A DNA stretch of 64,000 bases, from the NCBI GenBank assembly GCA_022316685.1, contig JAKJHU010001321.1, forward strand, positions 1 to 64,000, read 5' to 3'. The translations under genes and the position numbers were made by a program. Origin of the DNA: Progne subis subis. Its lineage: Eukaryota > Chordata > Aves > Passeriformes > Hirundinidae. The notes beneath the pieces were generated by a model that worked only from the letters and a program-made list of their open reading frames with translations, had not been told where the DNA came from and made no database searches. Below are positions 22,007 through 35,478 of this stretch, in pieces. How positions within the stretch are numbered: position 1 is the first letter of the stretch; the number at the start of each line of letters is the position of its first letter.

Positions 22007-22450
22007 TGAGCTGGTAAAAGAGGGCTGCTACAGAAGGCAGGAGCCTCCCTTGAAATGGAAAATACAAACTCCCTCTCATTGAATTATAATTTTGAAATTA
22101 ATGGTCTCTCAGGTAAAGATATGGCAATAGGAATATCAGTTCTTCAGTAGGAAAATTAAACTAAATATTCAGTAGTTAAAAAAAAAAAATCCCCAAAACA
22201 TAAGATTCAGAATCCAACCTGATACCCAGGTAGTCAGGGTGATGTAGATGGGTCTGGTCTTCCTCTATGACTCCAGTGGAAACTGGCTGCTCCTGGTGTT
22301 TAAATCTCAGATTATATCCAGTAGGAATGCTTGGCTCCTCCCTCTGGGTGGAGCATCTCACAATGGGATGATGTAATTTTATCAGTCATGCAGTGAGACT
22401 CAATGGCCCATTACCAGAAGATATCTCCCTGGAGGGAGGATGGGTCATGG
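22007..22450 (-). mobile_element. LTR upstream of zinc-finger module 1
   Basis: On the minus strand this contains GGGAGGAGCCAAGCATTCC, a TATA-like GGATATAATC, and a 3' end CCAGCTCAAGACA followed at once by the zinc-finger leader. Homologous LTRs precede modules 2 and 3. The ending resembles that of the ERVL LTRs (AGCAGACACCTGTC...AAGACA or GAGACA). It overlaps the start of block B. Confidence 0.65.
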
Positions 22451-23644
22451 AAGAGATCAAGAACACTGCCCATTGGTTTTAACAGCTGCCATTAAGAGAA
22501 GATCCCCCTCAGAGATATGAGGAATGAATTGGTCATGGAAGAGATAAACAACCTGCCCTCCTGGTTTTAACAGATGGTAATGGAATACATTTTTTCAGTT
22601 ACATCTTGCATTGCAAGACAGGGCTCCAGGCTCCTTGCCCAGGCCCTCTCCAGAACACGCCCAGGCCAATGCTCAGCAGAGAAAAGCCCCGTGAGCAGCC
22701 CCAGGGTGGCCGTGGGCAGGCTGGGGGCAAACAGCATGGCTGGGGCTCTGCAAGGTGCCTGGGGGAGATGGGAAGGAGCAGCAGAGCAGGGGCTGATCCA
22801 TCCCCACTGCCTGGACACCCCAGGGCAGCGCCCAGCGTCCATGCACCTGCCAACAACATCCCCCCTCTGCAGCCCTGGCCTCTCCCCCAGCTCACACAGG
22901 TGCCACATCCTTGCAGGCACAGACACGGCAGCACTGGCTCAGGAGCCCCTGTGTGCACTGCCCAGAGCAGGCGTGAGCACCCCCATGGTGTTGGTGTGGG
23001 GAGATGAACCTGAGTGAGCACAAATGCCATCAGCCCCTGGGGCCAGGAAGGGCTGGGGGACAGCAGGGAAACACTCAGGTTTGTGGTGGCCTCTGAAGTC
23101 AGCCAGAAAGTTTGTTCCCATGAGCTGTGAGTTTCCTGTGCCACTGCAGATGTTGTTGCTCAGAGCCAGGGCTGCCCAGCAGCCACCCCAAGACTGCCCT
23201 CAGCATTTCCTTTGCTTCACCTTGGCTTTCTTTTCTCTTCCTGGTGCAAATTTTTCTATTGCCCAGCCCTGTTCCCTTCCCATCCCATCACTGGTTGCCC
23301 TTTCCTCTCTGGCCCCACTCCCCATTGCAGTTCCTGAGTTCCCAGCACCATGGGAATGTCACTTGGGGAGCAGGATCATCTCCAAGTGCTTCAGGAATTG
23401 TCTGTAGGCTCCTGCAGTGCCTCGTGCTGCTCCCTTGCCAGAGGCACCACAGGCCAGGGGGGCACATCTGGGCTGCTGTGTCTGGCTGTGGGGCTCCTGT
23501 TCTGGGCAAAGGAGGAGCTGCAGAGGCTCTGCAGGACTGACAGGATGGGCTTTGGGGCTGTGAGGAGAAGTTGAGGCAGATGGGCTGCTGGACCTTCTGA
23601 AGAGGAGGCCCAGGGCTCATCCTGCAACTGCTGCACTGATGGTT

Positions 23645-24093
23645 TCAGAGAATCACAGAATCAGCAAGGTTGGAGAAGGCGATCACCAAGTCGAACCTTT
23701 GCCCTGACACTGCCTTGTCTTGCCTGAGCCTCCTCTTCTCCAGGATGAACAACCCCAGCTCCCTCAGCCACTCCTCACAGGACTTGTGTTCCAGACCCCT
23801 CACCAGCCTTGTTGTTCTTCTCTGGACACGTCCAGCCCTTCCATGTCCTTCCTAAGATCGGGGGCCCAGAACTGGACACAGCACTCAGGTGCTGCCCAAC
23901 CACTGCCGAGCACAGAGGAAGAATCACTGCCCTGGTGCTGCTGGTCACACTGTCCTGATCCAGGCCAGGAGCCATTGGCCTTCTTGGCCACCTGGGCACA
24001 CTGATGGCTCATGTCCAGCCTGATGTCCATCTGTCCTCATTGGTCCATTTCTCCTGGCTGCTGTCCATCCAATCTGTCCCCAGATTGTCGCTT
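23645..24093 (-). mobile_element. CR1 LINE 3' fragment (block B)
   Basis: Counterpart of 3665-4106, minus orientation, ending outward in GATTCTGTGATTCTCTGA. Confidence 0.85.
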
Positions 24094-24201
24094 GTTTATC
24101 CTGGAGAAAAAAGTCTCAAGGCAGTCAAGGCAGTGTCAGGACAAGGTTTGACTTGATGATGTCCAAGTCTTTTCAACCTTGCTGATTCTGTGATTCTCTG
24201 A
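24094..24201 (+). mobile_element. CR1 LINE 3' end, opposite orientation (block B)
   Basis: Counterpart of 4107-4213. Together with the preceding fragment it forms the same outward-facing CR1 pair and inner palindrome. Confidence 0.8.
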
Positions 24202-24393
24202 AACCACCCTTGCAGCAGTTGCAGGATGAGCCCTGGGCCTCCTCTCCAGAAGCTCCAGCAGCCCAGGTCCTCAGCTTCTCCTCACAGCCCCAAAGCCCAT
24301 CCTGTCAGTCCTGCAGAGCCTCTCCAGTGCAGGGGATGCACTGGGCAACTGAATAGCAGAATCAATATGATTTTAGCAGAAGTAATTTATTTA

Positions 24394-24396
<3 letters not shown>

Positions 24397-24428
<32 letters not shown>
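24397..24428. repeat. (AT)n microsatellite
   Basis: A nearly pure AT dinucleotide run, more homogeneous than the block A counterpart at 4385-4445. Confidence 0.85.
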
Positions 24429-24430
<2 letters not shown>

Positions 24431-25354
24431 TTTATTTAATTAATATTTTGTTTATGTTAAACTCCAGTTATAGATTCTAGCATTACTGTCCACACACACA
24501 GGTGTTTCTCAATTGGCTGAGCCACTTGTTCACGAGGCAGGCACACATCCTTCAGGACCCAATTGGTCAAGCGTCCATCATCATGTTGTGTGTCCTCTAA
24601 GTTTTTGTTGTTTTAAACAGTTTCTCATGCTCTTGGTTCTTATTTGTAGTCCTGTTGTTATCTCAGTAGCCTTGAGGAATTCCTGAGAGCTCCTGGGCAA
24701 GGAGCCTCAAGCCCTGTCTTGCAATGCAAGATTTAGCAAAAAAAATGTATTCTATTACCATCTGTGAACACCATGAGGCAGGTTGTTTATCTCTTCCATG
24801 ACCCATCCCTCATATCTCTGAGGGGGATCTTCTCTTAATGGGCCAGCTGTTAAAACCAGATGGGGCAGTGTTCTTGATCTCTTCCATGACCCCTCCTCCT
24901 CCAGGGAGATATCTTCTGTTAATGGGCCATTGCCACTTTGGGAAGGGCTCTGGTGACCCAGGTTTCCTGTGACCCATGCTGAGAGTCACCTGTCCTTTCT
25001 CTGCCCCTGGCAATGATGTGAGGTGGGACTGAAGAACATGAGGGTCTGGCCATGGTCCCATCATTGTATTTGAGCCCATCTCAGGTCATTTCTTTCTGGG
25101 CTCTGCCCCAGCCCACAGAGTGTGACCTCAGCCCTGACTCTGTCACAGCCCTGTGCCTGAGCCCTGCAAAGCCTAAAGGTCACTGTCATGGGTTCGCACA
25201 GTTTGGTTTTTAGTTAGGAGGAATGTGAAGTGTTACCCTGTCAGGACCCTAGGAAATAGTTTTAGAAAGGAACAAGGAGCTATCAGAAGCTGGTTTGAGA
25301 TATTGGCATCTGCTTTGGCCACTGAGAATGTTGAATGCGACTTTGGGCAGTACC

Positions 25355-25363
25355 CATATAAAT
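25355..25363 (+). promoter_or_regulatory. TATA-like box, possible LTR-derived promoter
   Basis: CATATAAAT lies about 25 bases upstream of GTTCAGGTCAGGCCC and a GC-rich segment. Block A has a broken version (CATAAAT, 5350). No transcript or gene could be tied to it. Confidence 0.25.
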
Positions 25364-28300
25364 CCTGGGTTTGTTCAGGTCAGGCCCTTTTCCTCCTGCT
25401 CAGCTGAACAGGTAACATCGAGTGGGTCCTACTGCTCCCCACAGCCCACCTCCCCCTTCGGGGGGAAGCTCGCCCGAGGCCCAGCTGGACTCCATCGGCT
25501 CCCGGGGGGAGAGGTTGCAGCTTAACATCAACCACTTTGAAAAAACCTCCCCGGAGACCCCAGAGCAGGGAGGGATCTCCCCTGATAACAACTATGGGCC
25601 CGTTTGGCCGAGGCTGCCCCGATTGTCACCGAGGGGTGGGCAGAGCTCTCCTCCCGCTCCCCTCCTCCGGTGTCTTCCAGACGGAGAAGAAAGAGTGGAG
25701 GGAGGAAACCAGGCTGATCTGAAATGGAGAGACTGCTGCCTGGAGCAGAAACACATGGCCACTGCAGGCCTGGGCAGAGTTAACCCTGTCCTGGCAACAT
25801 GGAGCTTCCAAGGCCTGACCCTTCCTGAGAGAGAAAAGAAAGAGACAGAGGGGACGTAGGAAAGACACCGCATGAAGTCAGTGGAGCAGGAGTGAAAAGA
25901 TGGATAAAGATTATTAGAAGAGGGATTGAGGATGTGGACATTTTTAACCAAACTTTTCTGGTCTTAACGATGGAGAAATGGACTGTTTCTTGTAACATCT
26001 TAATGTTGTTTGGAGGAATGCTAGTTCTAGTCAAAGTTGGGGATTGATATGATTGAGATTTAAGTGGGAATCTTAAAGCCCCTCACTCCTGGCATAAAAG
26101 GAGGTCTCTATTTCTTTTGAGATAGAAACAATTTTAGAGCTAGAAGAGAATCCTTGTTTTATACTAGAAGCTTTCTTAAACAGTACCCCAAATACACTGA
26201 GAGGCCTATGAGTAGCCAGGGGAAAGGCTGCTAATGGGTGGAACAGCACAATCTGCAAAAACTCCAAGCAGTTGCAGATTTGTGACATTGAGAGCCCCAG
26301 GACTGTTTTTGTCTTGTGGTGAATGTGTCCATAAGACTCTAGAGAGACTCCTCTCCCAAAGTGATGAAAGATTATGTTTAAAGTGAAACTGATTGAAAAT
26401 CACAGCTTGTGTCTCTCTATGTTGTTTGTAAGAAAGTTAACAGTTTGTAAGGGAAGGGAAGATGTTTTGAAGTTCATTTTGGTTTTTTGGGTTTTTTTCC
26501 ATCTTTTGTTTTCTTATCTTTTCCATTCTTTTAGTGTGTGTTAAAAAAACGTTTTTTAAGCTTGAGCCTGCTTTGTTTCCCCTGATCCTCTCCCACAAAA
26601 AGAGAGTAAACTAAGACCACTCCACTAAATTTAGCAAACAAAATTTGACAAATGTGTAGTCACTATATTAATTAGTGTTTCTCCCCAGTTTTAACTAAAA
26701 CCATTACACTTCCTATGGAAAAGAAATGTCCTTCTTGTCCAGGTGCCCATGGCCACAACTGGGATTCCACCTCCAGCATTGCCTGTTGTGAGAGACTGGA
26801 GGAGATTGTTGGCTGGAAACATTTTGTGTGTGGGGGAGGAAGGGGCAGGTCCAGCCTTGCCCTGCCCTGAAACCCCAGCACTGCCCTGCCCTGTAACCCC
26901 AATCCCCCAGAGCCTCTATCCCAGCCCAGCAGTGTCTGCCAATCCCTGGCACACCAAAGGCAATGCTCCACAGCCACCTCTGCAGCCCCCAGCCCAGCTC
27001 CTGAGAGACCAAGTGACCCAAAGTCCCTCCTGGGGGAAGGGCCCAGGAAGACCATGGGGTATTTATGGTTGACCACAAGGCAAGCACATATCTTGACCCA
27101 CTCCTTTGGAATTTCTATCTCAACACTGCTGGAATCCAGGAGCTGTAGCTGTGTGTGCGTATGTGTGTGCTTCTGTTTATCTTACTTGTCTTTTTTTCTG
27201 CATCTTCCTCTTCTAATTCTCTCCCTTTGCAAACATTGAGTAACTTAAATTTAACAGGTTTAGACTTGTGATATTCAATGGGCCCGTTTATAATGCTCTC
27301 AGAAGTGCTTTTTGTTGATTGAACATTGTATTAAACCTTTTGCCAGAGTTTCTCTGATTTTCTGAAGTTGCCAGTAAAGTCTGCTTTGTTGTTTTGAGCT
27401 CCTGAACATCTCTTGTTGCTATTTCTCCAGTGCATCCAACAGAGTACTCACACAATTGTAATTCCTTTGAAACGTTTAAGTGAGAGAATTGTTTGGGGGA
27501 TGGGGGCAGGTCTTGTGTGTCCTGCTTGGCACAGCCCAGGCAGGGCTTTCACAGCCACATTGCACACTCCATTTCCCTCCTGCACCCGCTGGTGCCTCTG
27601 AGTTCTGCTTGCCCAGCCCCAGGGACGCTCTCCTTGTCTGCCCATTCCCCCACGGCCTCTGGGCAGGGATGGCCTCAGTGGGGGCTGCTGACATCCTCAG
27701 ACACTTGGAGGCTGCTGCTGGATTTGACTTCTCCAGAGGCTTGTTCAGCCTTCAGCTCCTCAGGTCAGGAATTCAGTGCCCCAGGGCTCAGTAACATTCA
27801 GAACCTTAAAAGGCCAAGCCTCTGGGATAATTTAAGTTCTCAAAATTTTGGGTTAATTAAACAGATTTTGGAAGTGTGTTCCAAGTGTATATACTATTTT
27901 AGAAAAGACAGTGAGAAAAGATGTTTAGATCCTGTTTAGGATTTTTTTCCTATTAATACATTGATACGTTCAATATCCAATTGACATTGAACCCAAGTAA
28001 CTGCTCATGCAGTTTGAATAGATATAAAATCAAGACCCTTTATGTCTGACATTCAATCAGACTCTGTCCCTATCCCCATCCCATTTCCCCCATCCAAGCC
28101 CAGGACTCAGAGCAGCCTTGTGCAAATCTGAGCTCCCTCCACCCCAGGCTGGACCTGCAGGTTTCAGCTCCTGGGCTCCAACTCCCACCTGCTTTCCTTG
28201 GAGAAGCTGCCTGAGACACAGAGGGATGTTCATTTATTGTCAGCCAACAAACCCAAGGGAAGGCACAGCTCCATCAAATGCAAAAGTCATTCTTCTCCCT

Positions 28301-28642
28301 GGCTCTGCCCTGCACCTGATCCCACAGCCTGTCCTGTTTCCTTCATCCCTCCACTGCCAGGGACTTTCTGGGACAAGGGAGCTCTGCTCTGGCTATGGAG
28401 TTGGTCCAAGTGCAGCCAGGTTTGTGTCCTTGGGGGATCAGGAACTGGTGAGACTTGGAGGCACAGAAAGATTTCTCTTCATGACCAACATAAAAAATGG
28501 GAACATGATAAAATTTATGAATCAACAAACCACTTCCCCCAGCTCCTTGTGACATCCCAGCAACATCTGACATGTCCACAACCCACAAGAGATTTCCATA
28601 CAGGAAGAATTTTTAACCAAGACATAAGAAGAGGTGATATAT

Positions 28643-30550
28643 AAAATAAAAATACAACTAAGATGCTGACTAAGGTGTTATTTAAACTTCTGAAAAATTG
28701 GACAACTCTGGGAACCTCAAAGCATGAAGCCAGTCAAGGGAGATGCATTGGAATGACCAGAGAAGACTGCAGGAGGAAATCTGGGAGCAACAGGAAGGAC
28801 ATAGGTACAGCTGCTCTACATGAAGAAATGCCCTTAGACATGGCCATTTAAACAGGAGACCTGGAAACACCTGAAGGAAGAGGGCCGTGAATTGTTAGAC
28901 TGAATGTTGGCGTCAAAGGTAGAGGGGAAGATCAGTATTTCTTCTCCTGCCATCAGTAGGAGAATCCAGTAGATCCAGGAAATTCCTGTTCCTGGTGGGA
29001 AAGTTTGGCCACTTCTTAAAAGTACTTAAGTGACCCAGATAACAGAGATTTGCTTGTATAATATGAAACTAACAGGTATTAAAACCTGTGCCCCTTCCAG
29101 GCAGACATCAGTTGTGTGCCCATGCACAGGCAGTGCTCTGTCCCTGAGGTGCCGAGCTGGGATTGGCATCTCTCAGAGAGGAGCTGAGGGAGAGCAGAGC
29201 ACCTTGCAAGCTGCAGGTCCCTGACAGCCCCAGAGGGCTCCTGTCCCAAAACCATCTGCTCTGCTCCAGGCTGGAACAGGGACCAGCATTGTGCCGGGAT
29301 TGTCAGAGAACTGAGGTGTGTGCTGGAATTCAATCCCCTCCCCATCCCACAGCAGCCCTGCATTTCCCTCCTCCAGCCTTGGTCTCCAGCACAGCCATGG
29401 AGGCTCTTTGGGCTCTGCACTTTCCCTGCAGCCACCAAGGGCAGCTGAGCTCTGCCTTTGGCACAGTCAGCCCTGCCCAGCCCAGGCAATGCCCAGCAAT
29501 TCCTTGTGTGTGCCTGGCCCTGCTGTCAGCCCCGGCAGCGGCTGCGTGGCCCCTTTGTGCCGCGCTGGCCCAGCCATGGTGCCACAGCCCCTGTGCAGGC
29601 GCAGGGCAGGACAGGAGCATTGCGGGTGGGAACGGCCCCTGTGCCGTGGTGCCCACAGCAGCCTTGGGGCTCTGTGCCCCATGGCCTCCCTGCTGGGCAG
29701 CCTCTGCCAGCTCCTGCACAGCCCGTGGCACCTGTGGGGCTGCACAGACAGCCCTGCCCCGGGCTCTGCCGGGCTCTGGGCCAGCAGAGAGGCCGGGCAG
29801 GGCTGGCCATGGCCGGGAACAGGCCCTGAGCCCCGCAGGAGGATGGAGCTGGGCCACAGCCAAACTGCCCCGCAAACCTGGGCTGAGCAGCCAGGGCTGG
29901 CAATGGCTGGGGACAGAGGCTGGCACTGACAAATGTCCTGGGCCGTGTTCCTGCTCTGTCCATGCCACCAAGGGCACAGAGCAGCCTCCTCTCTGGGCCA
30001 CTTGCCTGCTTTCAATGCCTTCCACAGGCGCTGGCCCTGCCCCACAAGGCCTGGGCTGAGTCCTGCCCCTGCACGCTCACACAGGCTGAGATGGACGCTG
30101 ATGGTTTCTGTGCCAGGCTCTCTCAGCCCAGCCCAGCTCCCTCCAAGCTCTGCCAGCTGCCCTGAGCTCTCGGCAGCACCAAGGGCCTCTCCCCAGCACA
30201 GCCCAGCCGGCTCTGGCCCCACAGCTCTGCTCAGGGCAGGCTGCTCTGGGCAGGGGCCCCACGGCCTCAGCCCCTCGCAAGGGCACAGCAGCAGCTGCAG
30301 CTCAGACAGGACTCAGCCCCAGCCATGGGGAAGGTGCTGGGCCAAGGGAAAAGGAGGCTCCCTGTGTGCCCTGCTCCCCTCTCCCTGAGGTGCTGAGAGC
30401 TCTGCAGCCCCTGCTGCCATCCCATCTGCCCAGGCCAGCACAACAGCCCCCCTTGGGGCCCTCAAGAGCTGCTCCTGCTCCAGGCCAGGAGCCCATCCCA
30501 AAGCTGGGGCAGCCAGAAAGCTGTGCCCATTTCTGTTCATTCCTGCTCTG
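28643..30550. other. No gene recognised; GC-rich from 29100
   Basis: Bases 28643-29100 are AT-moderate with no domain. From 29100 to 30500 the DNA is GC-rich and, without CpG pressure, keeps long open frames on both strands (up to about 300 codons at 29163-30059). These proteins are Ala/Pro/Gly/Cys-rich with no motif, and the frames overlap one another on both strands, so they look like composition artefacts. Confidence 0.5.
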
Positions 30551-30559
30551 ATGAGGATG

Positions 30560-32000
30560 GATCCTCAGACATTGGGAGATTGCTGATGAATTTTACTACT
30601 CCAGAGCCCTCTTCTTTCTTGAGCCCTTCAGTTCAGGAATTCAGTGAGAAAAACACAGAAAAATTGTTCAAAACATACGAACAAGAAAAGTCCCTGGGGA
30701 ATAATATAAGTTTTCAATTTTTTTGTGGTTAATTAGAAAATTTCAGAAGTGTATTCAAAGGGAATACACGATATAGAAAAAATGCAGAGAGAACTGTTTT
30801 CCTGTTTCATTTTCCTGTTTATAGGTTGATATCAGCAATGCCCAATTGATATGGACTCAGCACCTTCTACTGCAGTCTGAAGCGATAAGAAAATCAAGAC
30901 CCTTCATGGCTGACAATCAGTCAGACTTTGCCCGCATCCACTCCCCACCATTTCCCTCATCCAACCCCTGGCACTCCTGTGGATCAGGAATGGTGTGGCC
31001 AGCAGGAGCAGGGCAGTGATCCTTCCCCTGTGCTCGGCACTGGTTGGGCAGCACCTTGAATGCTGTGTCCAGTTCTGGGCTCTCCAATTTAGGAAGGACA
31101 TGGAGGGGCTGGAGTGTGTCCAGAGAAGGACAACAAGGCTGGTGAGGGGAGTGGAACACAAATCCTGTGAGGAGCATCTGAGGGAGCTGTGGTTGTTTAT
31201 CCTGGAGAAGAGGAGGCTCAGGGGAGACAAGGCAGTGTCAGGGCAAGGTGGACTTGATGATGTCCAAGGTCTTTTCCAATCTTGCTGATTCTGTGATTCT
31301 CTGAAACCACCCTTGCAGCAGTTGCAGGATGAGCCCTGGGCCTCCTCTTCAGAAGGTCCAGCAGCCCAGGTGCCTCAGCTTCTCCTCACAGCCCAAAGCC
31401 CATCCTGTCAGTCCTGCAGAGCCTCTCCAGTGCAGGGAAACACTGGGCAACTGAATAGCAGAATCAATATCATTTTAGCAGAAGCCATTTATTGTTTACC
31501 TTAAACTCCAGGTATAGATTCGAGCACTACTGTCCACACACACAGGTGTCTCTCAATTGGCTAAGCCACTTGTTCACAAGGCAGGCACACATCCTTCAGG
31601 TCACCTCATTGGTCAAGCGTCCTCATCATTGTTGTGTGTCCTCTAAGTTTTGCATTGTTTGTAAACAGTTTCTCAGGCTCTTGGTTCTTATTTTTAGTCC
31701 TGTTGTTATCTCAGTAGCCTTGAGGAATTCCTGAGAGCTCCTGGGCAAGGAGCCTCAAGCCCTGTCTTGCAGTGCAAGATTTAACCAAAACAAAATGTAT
31801 TCTATTACCATTTGTGAACACCAGGAGGGCAGGTTGTTTATCTCTTCCATGACCCATCCCTCATCTCTGAGGGGGATCTTGTCTTAATGGGCCAGCTGTT
31901 AAAACCAAATGGGGCAGTGTTCTTGATCTCTTCCATGACCCATCCTCCCTCCAGGGAGATATCTTCTGTTAATGGGCCATTGAGTCTCACTGCATGACTG
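30560..32000. repeat. Older partial copy of the duplicated block (copy C)
   Basis: Bases 30560-30960 align, clearly diverged, with 7714-8115 of block A (for example TTCAGGAATTCAGTG and AATCAAGACCCTT). Bases 31265-32000 align closely with 4195-4935. Between them is a continuous plus-strand CR1. Copy C lacks the inverted CR1 arm of A and B, so it may preserve the arrangement before the palindrome formed. Confidence 0.75.
30985..31303 (+). mobile_element. CR1 LINE 3' fragment, plus orientation
   Basis: A continuous CR1 3' segment through GTGTCCAGTTCTGGGCTC, GACATGGAGGGGCTGGA and TATCCTGGAGAAGAGGAGG to the terminal GATTCTGTGATTCTCTGA. Only the 3' end is present. Confidence 0.88.
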
Positions 32001-32497
32001 ATAAAATTACATCATCCCATTGTGAGATGCTCCACCCAGAGGGAGGAGCCAAGCATTCCTACTGGATATAATCTGAGATTTAAACACAGAAGCAGCCTGG
32101 TTTCCACTGGATTCCCAGAGGAAGACCAGACCCATCTACATCACCACTGGACCTTCAGAGGAAAACTGCACCCTTCTACAAGATCATTGCTTCAACAAAA
32201 CCACATCTGTCACTCCAGGAGGACTGCAGCCACGATTTGATTGCACTGCTAGCAACACCCACTACCTGGGGTCAGGTTGGATTCTGAGTCTTATATTTTG
32301 GGCTTTTTGTGGTGGTTTTTTTTTACTACTGCATTTTTAGTTTAATTTTCCTACTATAGAACTGATTCCTATTGCCATATCTTAGCTTGGGAGCCTGTTA
32401 ATTTCAAAACTATAATCAAAGAGAGGCAGTTTATATTTTCTGTTTCAAGGGAGGCTCCCACCTTCCATAGCAGACCCCTGTCTTACCAGCCCAAGAC
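31790..32497 (+). mobile_element. LTR upstream of zinc-finger module 2
   Basis: The upstream part holds two copies of a CTCTTCCATGACCC-type unit. It then has CACAATGGGATG in reverse orientation, GGGAGGAGCCAAGCATTCC and a TATA-like GGATATAATC, followed by a transcribed-looking segment ending GGAGGCTCCCACCTTCCATAG and CCAAGAC at about 32495. This layout resembles ERVL LTRs of songbirds. Start and end are approximate because no target duplication was seen. It ends immediately before the zinc-finger leader, so it could act as its promoter. Confidence 0.65.
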
Positions 32498-33147
32498 GGG
32501 GAGCTCGGCTCAGATATCCTGGGTGGTCCCTGGGTTGGTTTTTTTGGTTGGGGATGTTTGGAGAAGTAAGAACTCCAAAGCTGGGTGGAAAATGCCCCTT
32601 GGGGGGACATTGGGGGGTCCCAGTAGCTGCTGGCAGAGGCAGCCTGGAGGAGCAGAGCCCTGTGTCCCCCAGGAGCCCAGAGAGGGGGAGCGCTGCAATT
32701 TGCAGGACCCTCAACTGCTGTGATAGGGCCAGGGGGGACTCCTTGGGCCCCCTGCAACCCAAAGCAGAGAATAAGGGGAGAAGGGACCCTGGGACCCAAC
32801 TCCCTACAGCATCCCGAAATGGAAAATGGAAAAAGGGGGAGCTTTTCAGATTCTTAGGATTCCCAGCAGCCTGGAGAGGGCAGGGACTGAGTAGATGAGG
32901 AACCCCTAGTACAGGTGTGACCCCAGCAGCTGGGACAGGGGGGAAGCCCCAAACACCAAAGGAGAGAGACCAGAGACAGGGAACTCCACAAAGGAATTTT
33001 CAGGGCTGACCTTGGTGTTTGATAGGCTATTAGGGACTCTAGATATCTGGTGACTTGTAGAGATGGACTTGAGCAAAAGGACATTCAAACTCAACATACT
33101 CATGTTTTTGCCCAAATCAGGATTTCTCATTCCCAAACCTTGGCTGG
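32498..33147 (+). other. 5' leader region of zinc-finger module 2
   Basis: This is homologous, in opposite orientation, to 21340-22006 in module 1, and partly to 56900-57260. The copies share GGGGGACATTGGGGGG-like and GCCTGGAGGAGCAGAGCCCTG segments. It probably contains untranslated exon(s); no conserved coding frame was seen. Confidence 0.55.
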
Positions 33148-33199
33148 ATGGAGGAGAAGGCTGTGAGGAAGAGGAAGATGCCCCAGGACAGCCAGGCAG
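33148..33199 (+). pseudogene. C2H2 zinc-finger module 2, first coding exon
   Basis: ATG at 33148 encodes MEEKAVRKRKMPQDSQA plus one base, ending at a GTGAGG donor (33200). It shares length, phase and donor with 21283-21334. It would splice in frame to the acceptor at 33381/33382. Confidence 0.8.
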
Positions 33200-33381
33200 G
33201 TGAGGAGGAAGTCAGTGCCCCTTTCCCCCTCTCTCCTGCACCATCTCCCAGCCCAGCATGGCCCCTGGCTGCAGGACAACCCCGCTGCCAACCGTCCTGC
33301 CGGGATGCACTGGGGGAATCTCCTTCCCTTCCCTGTGTCACGGAGGCAAATCCCATCCTGACCTTGTCCTTCCTCCCCCAG

Positions 33382-34373
<992 letters not shown>

Positions 34374-34761
34374 GGGAAGCCCTGTGTGCCCCGACTGTGG
34401 GAAGAGCTTCATGTGAGTCTCCAACCTCATCCCCATCAGAGGATTGACATTGGGCAGAGCCCTGGTGACCCACATTCCCAGTGGTCCATATTGGGAAGAC
34501 ACCTGGCTGGTGGTTGTCACGTCCTCCTGGATCCCCATAGGCACCTGGATGAATGCAGGGGCAGGAAAATCCATCAGAACTCTGTTTGACATTGAAAATT
34601 AATGAATAGCTGAGTTGACTTTACAGCCCAAAAAAATCTCATGAGCTCTGCCCAGTTTTTATATCTGGTGGCATCAATCAACACAGGATGATCTTGGAGA
34701 TCTTTTCCTACCTGAATAATTCCCATGTTTATCCCATCAGAGCACCCAAATTAGAGGTAAA

Positions 34762-34767
34762 AATAAA
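34762..34767 (+). terminator. Polyadenylation signal of zinc-finger module 2
   Basis: AATAAA about 390 bp after the TAA, on the same strand and with no intervening gene. Confidence 0.55.
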
Positions 34768-34861
34768 GAAATGAAGCAAAGTGATCTACACTTGTGTGAT
34801 TTTACTGGATTTGAGTGTGAATTTTGGGTTCAGGGAGGATATTCAGGAGGATTTAGGTGTT

Positions 34862-35072
34862 TTGGGACACCCAAGCCAAGGGACATGCCCATGATCTCGT
34901 ACTTGTTGCAGCAGAACGTGTCCACCTGAGCCCGTCTGTTCTCCGGGCATTCCGTTGTCTGTCCCAGTCCCAGGCCTGGGTCTCCCCATCCGGGCTGTCC
35001 CCCACAAAGACTGCTCCTGGCTGTGGATGTTCCTGTCCACCAACCTCTCCTGGTCAGTGCCATGGGTGGCTG
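34862..35072 (-). pseudogene. MHC class II beta, exon 2 (beta-1 domain) pseudogene fragment
   Basis: The minus strand encodes ERLVDRNIHSQEQ, matching the beta-1 strand with its conserved (V/E)RxxxRxIxNxEQ pattern. In another frame it encodes ENRRAQVDTFC followed by NKYEI, the helix and conserved Cys near the end of the domain. A frameshift lies between them, and the first 15 or so codons, including the first Cys, are missing. The domain normally forms half of the peptide-binding groove. Together with the 35396 fragment it suggests a shattered class II gene. Confidence 0.75.
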
Positions 35073-35395
35073 GGAGGGGTTTTAGGGACTCCTGGAGGGA
35101 CTGAGAGAGGCTTTTGTGGCTCTTGGGGCATTTGTGGTGCTGGAGGGGACTTGGAGGCCTTCTGGGGGGGTTGTTGAGGGAGTGTTGGGTCCTGGGGGCT
35201 GCGTGGGTTGGAGAGAATTTGGGTGGGTCTTGGGGAGCTGGGAAGGGGGTTTTGTGGTTTTTGGGAACATTTATATTGTCAGGAGTGGCTGAGAGTGTCC
35301 TGGGCAGGAGCGTGATGTGGTTTGAAGGGTCTGGAGATGGCTGTGAGGCTGGGAAGGCATTTTGGGGCAGCTGTGACTCCCCCACATCCCCAAAG

Positions 35396-35478
35396 CTGAC
35401 ACTAGACTCTGCCCCAAAGATGCTGCTGGGGTTTGGGGGCTCCATGTTGGGGTTCATCCTCCTGGTGCTGCAGGAGAA
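35396..35478 (+). pseudogene. MHC class II beta, transmembrane exon fragment
   Basis: After CCACATCCCCAAAG the plus strand reads DSAPKMLLGFGGSMLGFILLVL, then a GTGAGG donor. The K-M-L-x-G-x-G-G-x-x-L-G-F pattern is the signature of the class II beta connecting peptide and membrane segment. The end of the helix is truncated (QEK before the donor). It lies in opposite orientation to the beta-1 fragment 330 bp away, so the gene has been rearranged. Confidence 0.6.

Larger units (their letters stand above)
22355..28642. repeat. Duplicated block, copy B
   Basis: Colinear with 1719-8667, same orientation, but without the solo LTR. The orthologous empty site is near 23332, where a single AGTTCC is followed by TGAGTTCCCAGC. 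On the left it continues unbroken into the module 1 LTR, so B keeps the ancestral left neighbour. On the right it passes into unrelated DNA after GATATATAAAATAAA. Confidence 0.9.

Noticed and set aside
29163..30222. Long open frames on both strands (298 codons plus, 251 codons minus)
   Set aside because: GC-rich DNA with mutually overlapping frames, no motif, and Ala/Pro/Gly/Cys bias. These are composition artefacts.
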